Assembly (NCBI GenBank): GCA_023666975.1
Contig: JAMPAW010000137.1
Coordinates: 1 to 9,010 of the forward strand
DNA: 9,010 bases
Reading direction: 5' to 3'
Source of the DNA: Clostridium sp.
GTDB taxonomy: Bacteria; Bacillota_A; Clostridia; Lachnospirales; Lachnospiraceae
Part shown: piece after piece, positions 7,769 through 9,010 of the stretch
Layout: each line of letters starts with the position of its first letter
Numbering within the stretch: the stretch's first letter is position 1
Translations under genes and position numbers: made by a program
The notes under the pieces: model-generated
What the model saw: the letters and a program-made list of their open reading frames with translations, nothing else
What the model was told of the DNA's origin: nothing
The model's database searches: none

Positions 7769-8656
7769 TCATTTCTTCCGTATAATGCGGACAGCATTGT
7801 GCAGATTATCCACCTCCGCATAGGTAACGCTGCCGCCAAACTCACCATCCAACGTCCAGACAACTGCTTCCCGGCTCTCAATGATCAGTTTGCTGGTCTT
7901 AAACTGGTACATATATTCTGGCTTAAATTCTCCCATAAAGTATGCCGTCACCGTCGCCTGCAGTTCTAACGGATTTGACGGATATTTCACAAAGAGCACC
8001 TCGTATTTACCGTCCGACAAATCTGCGATTTTGCTATTGGGATTCGTAAATCCCCCAACCGTCAGCGAATTGGTGATCATGCCGATAATAAAATCGTCCT
8101 CGATCACATTGCCGTCATACTCTACTCGCATATGATACGGAATGAGATTCGGGACACTTTTGATCCCTTCAAACAGATAGGCCGCATGCCCGAAATAGTT
8201 CTTATACTCCTGAGGTGTCGTGTAGGTCACATCGGTAAACGCACCAAATGCCGCCACATAGACAAAGGAGTCGCCGTTAAAGGAACCGACATCTACCTCC
8301 TTCGGTGAATATTTCACCACCCATTTTGCCGCGCGGAGCGGGTCCTTGGGTATGCCGAGGCTTCTGGCATAATCATTGGTTGTTCCGCAGGGAATATAGC
8401 CGATAGGCGTATCACAGCCGCACAGCATGCAGCCGGTCACCACTTCGTCCAATGTTCCGTCTCCTCCTGCGCAGACAATCACATCATAGAGCCACCCTTC
8501 CTCCGAGACAAGGCGGACCGCATCTTCCTTTGCCTGTGTCGGATACACCCGCACATTATAATCACCTTTCACGAATATATCCACGATATCAAATAATTTA
8601 TTCTTAATGTGCTTTTTTCCGGCTGACGGATTCACAATAAACAGCATATTCTTCAT
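7769..8656 (-). CDS. Diacylglycerol kinase family lipid kinase (DagK/YegS-like)
   Basis: The 295-residue protein belongs to the DAGK catalytic-domain family, which phosphorylates diacylglycerol or related lipids at the cytoplasmic membrane face. In Gram-positives the DgkB branch recycles diacylglycerol released by lipoteichoic acid synthesis. From the ATG at 8656, FIVNPSAGKK (6-15) is the family opening and CAGGDGTLDEVV (62-73) is the nucleotide-binding GGDGT motif. PCGTTNDYAR (89-98) is the second signature, followed by a C-terminal beta-rich domain with LDGE near the end. There is no signal peptide or membrane helix, as expected. A GTG at 8668 would add four residues but lies inside the GGGAGGTGG ribosome binding site; that site is 8 nt from the ATG, so I chose the ATG. 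It is the first gene of the operon, about 75 nt after a strong promoter. True substrate uncertain, so no symbol is given. Confidence 0.92.
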   Translation of the reverse strand: MKNMLFIVNPSAGKKHIKNKLFDIVDIFVKGDYNVRVYPTQAKEDAVRLVSEEGWLYDVIVCAGGDGTLDEVVTGCMLCGCDTPIGYIPCGTTNDYARSLGIPKDPLRAAKWVVKYSPKEVDVGSFNGDSFVYVAAFGAFTDVTYTTPQEYKNYFGHAAYLFEGIKSVPNLIPYHMRVEYDGNVIEDDFIIGMITNSLTVGGFTNPNSKIADLSDGKYEVLFVKYPSNPLELQATVTAYFMGEFKPEYMYQFKTSKLIIESREAVVWTLDGEFGGSVTYAEVDNLHNAVRIIRKK

Positions 8657-8664
8657 CAAGCATG

Positions 8665-8673
8665 CCACCTCCC
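8665..8673 (-). promoter_or_regulatory. Strong ribosome binding site that decides the lipid kinase start
   Basis: The minus strand reads GGGAGGTGG, ending 8 nt before ATG 8656. A start at GTG 8668 would place the start codon within this site, so that longer reading is unlikely. Confidence 0.75.
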
Positions 8674-8696
8674 GGCATATTTTGCCAAGCCGAAGG
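8668..8696 (-). promoter_or_regulatory. Possible leader hairpin covering the lipid kinase ribosome binding site
   Basis: In the leader RNA, CCTTCGGC (8689-8696) can pair with GCCGGGAGG (8668-8676), with one bulged G and one G-T pair. The GGAGG core would then be paired, with a 12-nt loop. A smaller alternative, GGCA-loop-TGCC, lies inside the same stretch. This could lower or tune translation, but it may also be chance pairing. Confidence 0.3.
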
Positions 8697-8739
8697 AAGC
8701 TGCTGCTAATCGGACCGGCAAATATACATACATTTATAT

Positions 8740-8768
8740 ATTATACTCAATCCCTTCCTCTTTGGCAA
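8740..8768 (-). promoter_or_regulatory. Sigma-A type promoter of the six-gene envelope operon
   Basis: On the minus strand TTGCCA (8763-8768) and TATAAT (8740-8745) are spaced by 17 nt, close to the ideal vegetative promoter. Transcription should start near 8733, leaving a leader of about 75 nt before the lipid kinase ATG. No other comparably good promoter was found between here and the last glycosyltransferase gene, so all six genes are probably cotranscribed. Confidence 0.8.
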
Positions 8769-8827
8769 GAAAAGAGTGCTTTTTTTAGGGCAATCGCTTA
8801 ATATTTTTTATCGCCATGCTCCTGAAA

Positions 8828-8864
8828 GGTCAAATACCCCGCTGCAAGCAACGGGGTATTGACC
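8828..8864. repeat. Long inverted repeat (13-bp stem) upstream of the operon
   Basis: GGTCAAATACCCCG (8828-8841) is complementary to CGGGGTATTGACC (8852-8864), with one bulged A and a short loop. TGC and GCA in the loop can extend the fold to a CAAG tip. No T-run follows the stem on either strand, so it does not look like a rho-independent terminator. It resembles the hairpins of small dispersed repeats or transposon ends. Confidence 0.8.
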
Positions 8865-8885
8865 CTCGCAGCATTCGCCAAATAT

Positions 8886-8899
8886 CCACGCAAGCGTGG
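8886..8899. repeat. Perfect short inverted repeat CCACGC-AA-GCGTGG
   Basis: This 14-base palindrome folds into a stem with a CAAG tip, the same tip available to the larger hairpin about 20 bp away. Its closeness to that hairpin suggests both belong to one element. Confidence 0.7.
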
Positions 8900-8919
8900 C
8901 TGCTTGGCTCATTGCTCGC

Positions 8920-8976
8920 GGGAATATATTTCTGTGCTCTGGCTCGTTTCTTACCTTTTCTGCCATGGGAATATAT
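8920..8976. repeat. Direct repeat of GGGAATATAT
   Basis: GGGAATATAT occurs at 8920-8929 and again at 8967-8976, a period of 47 bp. It may be part of the same repeat-like element, or a protein-binding pair. The match is only 10 bases and AT-rich, so chance is possible. Confidence 0.4.
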
Positions 8977-9010
8977 CTGCTTGGTTTAATCAATGTAATG
9001 ATGTCCGAAA

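Larger units (their letters stand above)
8669..9010. other. Non-coding stretch with operon leader, promoter and a hairpin-rich segment
   Basis: No convincing gene lies here. The part nearest the lipid kinase holds the leader and promoter. From about 8769 to 8820 it is AT-rich with T and A runs. From about 8821 to 8990 it contains two strong hairpins and a repeated GGGAATATAT. A 61-codon minus-strand frame at 8808-8993 starts at TTG, spans both hairpins and has no recognisable domain, so I treat it as an accident of the repeat sequence. Confidence 0.6.

Noticed and set aside
8769..8787. Small hairpin AAAAG-AGTG-CTTTT followed by T residues as a plus-strand terminator
   Set aside because: The stem is only five mostly A-T pairs, and no plus-strand gene is seen entering from the left.
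8828..8864. Rho-independent terminator
   Set aside because: The stem is strong, but neither strand has a T-run directly after it, so it does not meet the usual terminator pattern.
8808..8993. A 61-codon minus-strand reading frame upstream of the operon
   Set aside because: It starts at TTG without a good ribosome binding site, runs straight through both strong inverted repeats and has no recognisable domain. It is better explained as a chance frame in a repeat-like element.
1..9010. CRISPR array, tRNA or rRNA genes
   Set aside because: No regularly spaced direct repeats, no cloverleaf pattern and no conserved rRNA stretches were recognised in the window.

Overview
The window looks like a low-to-mid GC Gram-positive chromosome, most likely a gut-type Clostridia (Lachnospiraceae-like). 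This rests on strong AGGAGG-type ribosome binding sites, sigma-A promoters with TATAAT boxes, a secreted GH25 lysozyme with aromatic-glycine cell-wall-binding repeats, and a Rpn/PF12784-type protein of a kind common in that group. The taxonomy is inferred from protein style; no rRNA is present.

Every convincing gene is on the minus strand, so the window reads biologically from right to left. At the far right (8669-9010) is a stretch without a credible gene. It holds a compact set of inverted repeats that looks like a small dispersed repeat or structured element, followed by a near-consensus promoter (TTGCCA-17 nt-TATAAT). That promoter appears to drive six tightly spaced genes: a diacylglycerol-kinase-family lipid kinase, phosphoglucosamine mutase (glmM), a secreted GH25 muramidase, a membrane phosphoglycosyltransferase that primes polysaccharide synthesis, a large polytopic membrane protein resembling a GT-C glycosyltransferase, and a cytosolic family-2 glycosyltransferase. 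Gaps are 0 to about 100 bp, with no convincing internal promoter or terminator. At the left end a separate promoter (TTGTCA-17 nt-TATAAT) drives a Rpn/PD-(D/E)XK family gene cut by the window edge.

Together the six genes describe cell-envelope assembly. GlmM makes glucosamine-1-phosphate, the route to UDP-GlcNAc. The phosphoglycosyltransferase puts the first sugar phosphate on undecaprenyl phosphate. The GT2 and GT-C-like proteins could extend or modify that lipid-linked glycan. The muramidase can cut peptidoglycan outside the membrane, and the lipid kinase can recycle diacylglycerol to phosphatidic acid. No flippase, polymerase or ligase is visible, so the cluster is either an accessory decoration module or depends on genes elsewhere. 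The most unusual points are the zero-gap junction of the muramidase and priming transferase genes, the unassigned GT-C-like protein, and the hairpin-rich segment upstream of the operon.
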